NCBI GenBank assembly: GCA_016302435.1
Contig: JAEDNQ010000044.1
Location: 1 to 14,635 of the forward strand
Length of the DNA stretch: 14,635 nt
Source of the DNA: Bacteroidaceae bacterium
GTDB taxonomy: Bacteria > Bacteroidota > Bacteroidia > Bacteroidales > Bacteroidaceae
Direction of reading: 5' to 3'
The notes beneath the pieces are model-generated. The model had not been told where the DNA came from. It worked only from the letters and a program-made list of their open reading frames with translations, and searched no databases. The position numbers were made by a program, and so were the translations under genes. How positions within the stretch are numbered: the first letter of the stretch is position 1; each line of letters begins with the position of its first letter. Below are positions 14,517-14,635 of this stretch, piece after piece.

Positions 14517-14556
14517 GCCTATCATAAGTTGTGACCAGAGCCTATCATAAGTTGTG
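14517..14556. repeat. Tandem direct repeat of 17 bp, GCCTATCATAAGTTGTG
   Basis: Two identical 17-bp copies at 14517-14533 and 14540-14556, 23-base period, 6-base spacer. The first copy also makes a 7-bp inverted repeat with ACTTATG at 14504-14510. From 14157 to the window end no gene is supported; after these repeats lie 79 more bases, including a stretch GGGGTGTTCTATAAATTAG (14586-14604) that resembles insertion-sequence ends in style but has no partner in the window. Confidence 0.85.
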
Positions 14557-14635
14557 CCTCGAAACACGTTAAGAAATGGGATAAGGGGTGTTCTATAAAT
14601 TAGCTTGAGGCGATTTTGAGGCTATCATGCAGCAG

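Overview
The window looks like a chromosomal segment of a Bacteroidales bacterium, most likely in or near Prevotellaceae (inference). Supporting signs are promoters of the Bacteroidetes form (TTG or TTTG, about 19-20 bases, then TAnnTTTG), A-rich leaders without clear Shine-Dalgarno sites, a Bacteroidetes-type Wzi capsule protein, and moderate GC content with AT-rich intergenic DNA. No tRNA, rRNA, CRISPR array or complete transposase gene was seen.

Left block, bases 73-8519, all on the minus strand. In transcription order it encodes a polyprenyl-phosphate sugar transferase (priming enzyme of polysaccharide synthesis), a conserved-looking protein of unknown function, a small coiled-coil protein, ZapA, a 480-base gap holding two foldable RNA elements (a 6S-like rod and a three-way junction), RNase Y, a Wzi-family outer-membrane capsule protein, a small lipoprotein and a WecA/TagO-type glycosyl-1-phosphate transferase. 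Cell division, RNA decay and envelope polysaccharide genes are thus interleaved. Internal promoters precede the coiled-coil gene and the last glycosyltransferase.

Middle block, bases 8993-10875, plus strand. A CNNM/CBS membrane protein and TcdA (tRNA ct6A synthesis) form a two-gene operon that diverges from the left block. Two back-to-back Bacteroidetes-type promoters lie between 8680 and 8790. The operon ends in a strong terminator whose 3' arm forms the last codons of the convergent permease gene.

Right block, bases 10941-14156, minus strand. A membrane-anchored protein with a histidine-kinase phosphoacceptor domain but no ATPase domain overlaps by ATGA with a xanthine/uracil-type NCS2 permease. 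That gene in turn overlaps by 38 bases an AzgA-like NCS2 purine permease. This looks like a nucleobase uptake operon with a stripped-down signalling protein at its head.

Right edge, bases 14157-14635. AT-rich non-coding DNA holds a probable promoter for the permease operon, two pairs of short direct repeats, and a terminal stretch that could be the border of a mobile element (weak).

The items most worth a second look are the RNA structures between zapA and rny, the ATPase-less HisKA protein coupled to the permeases, and the terminator built into a coding end.
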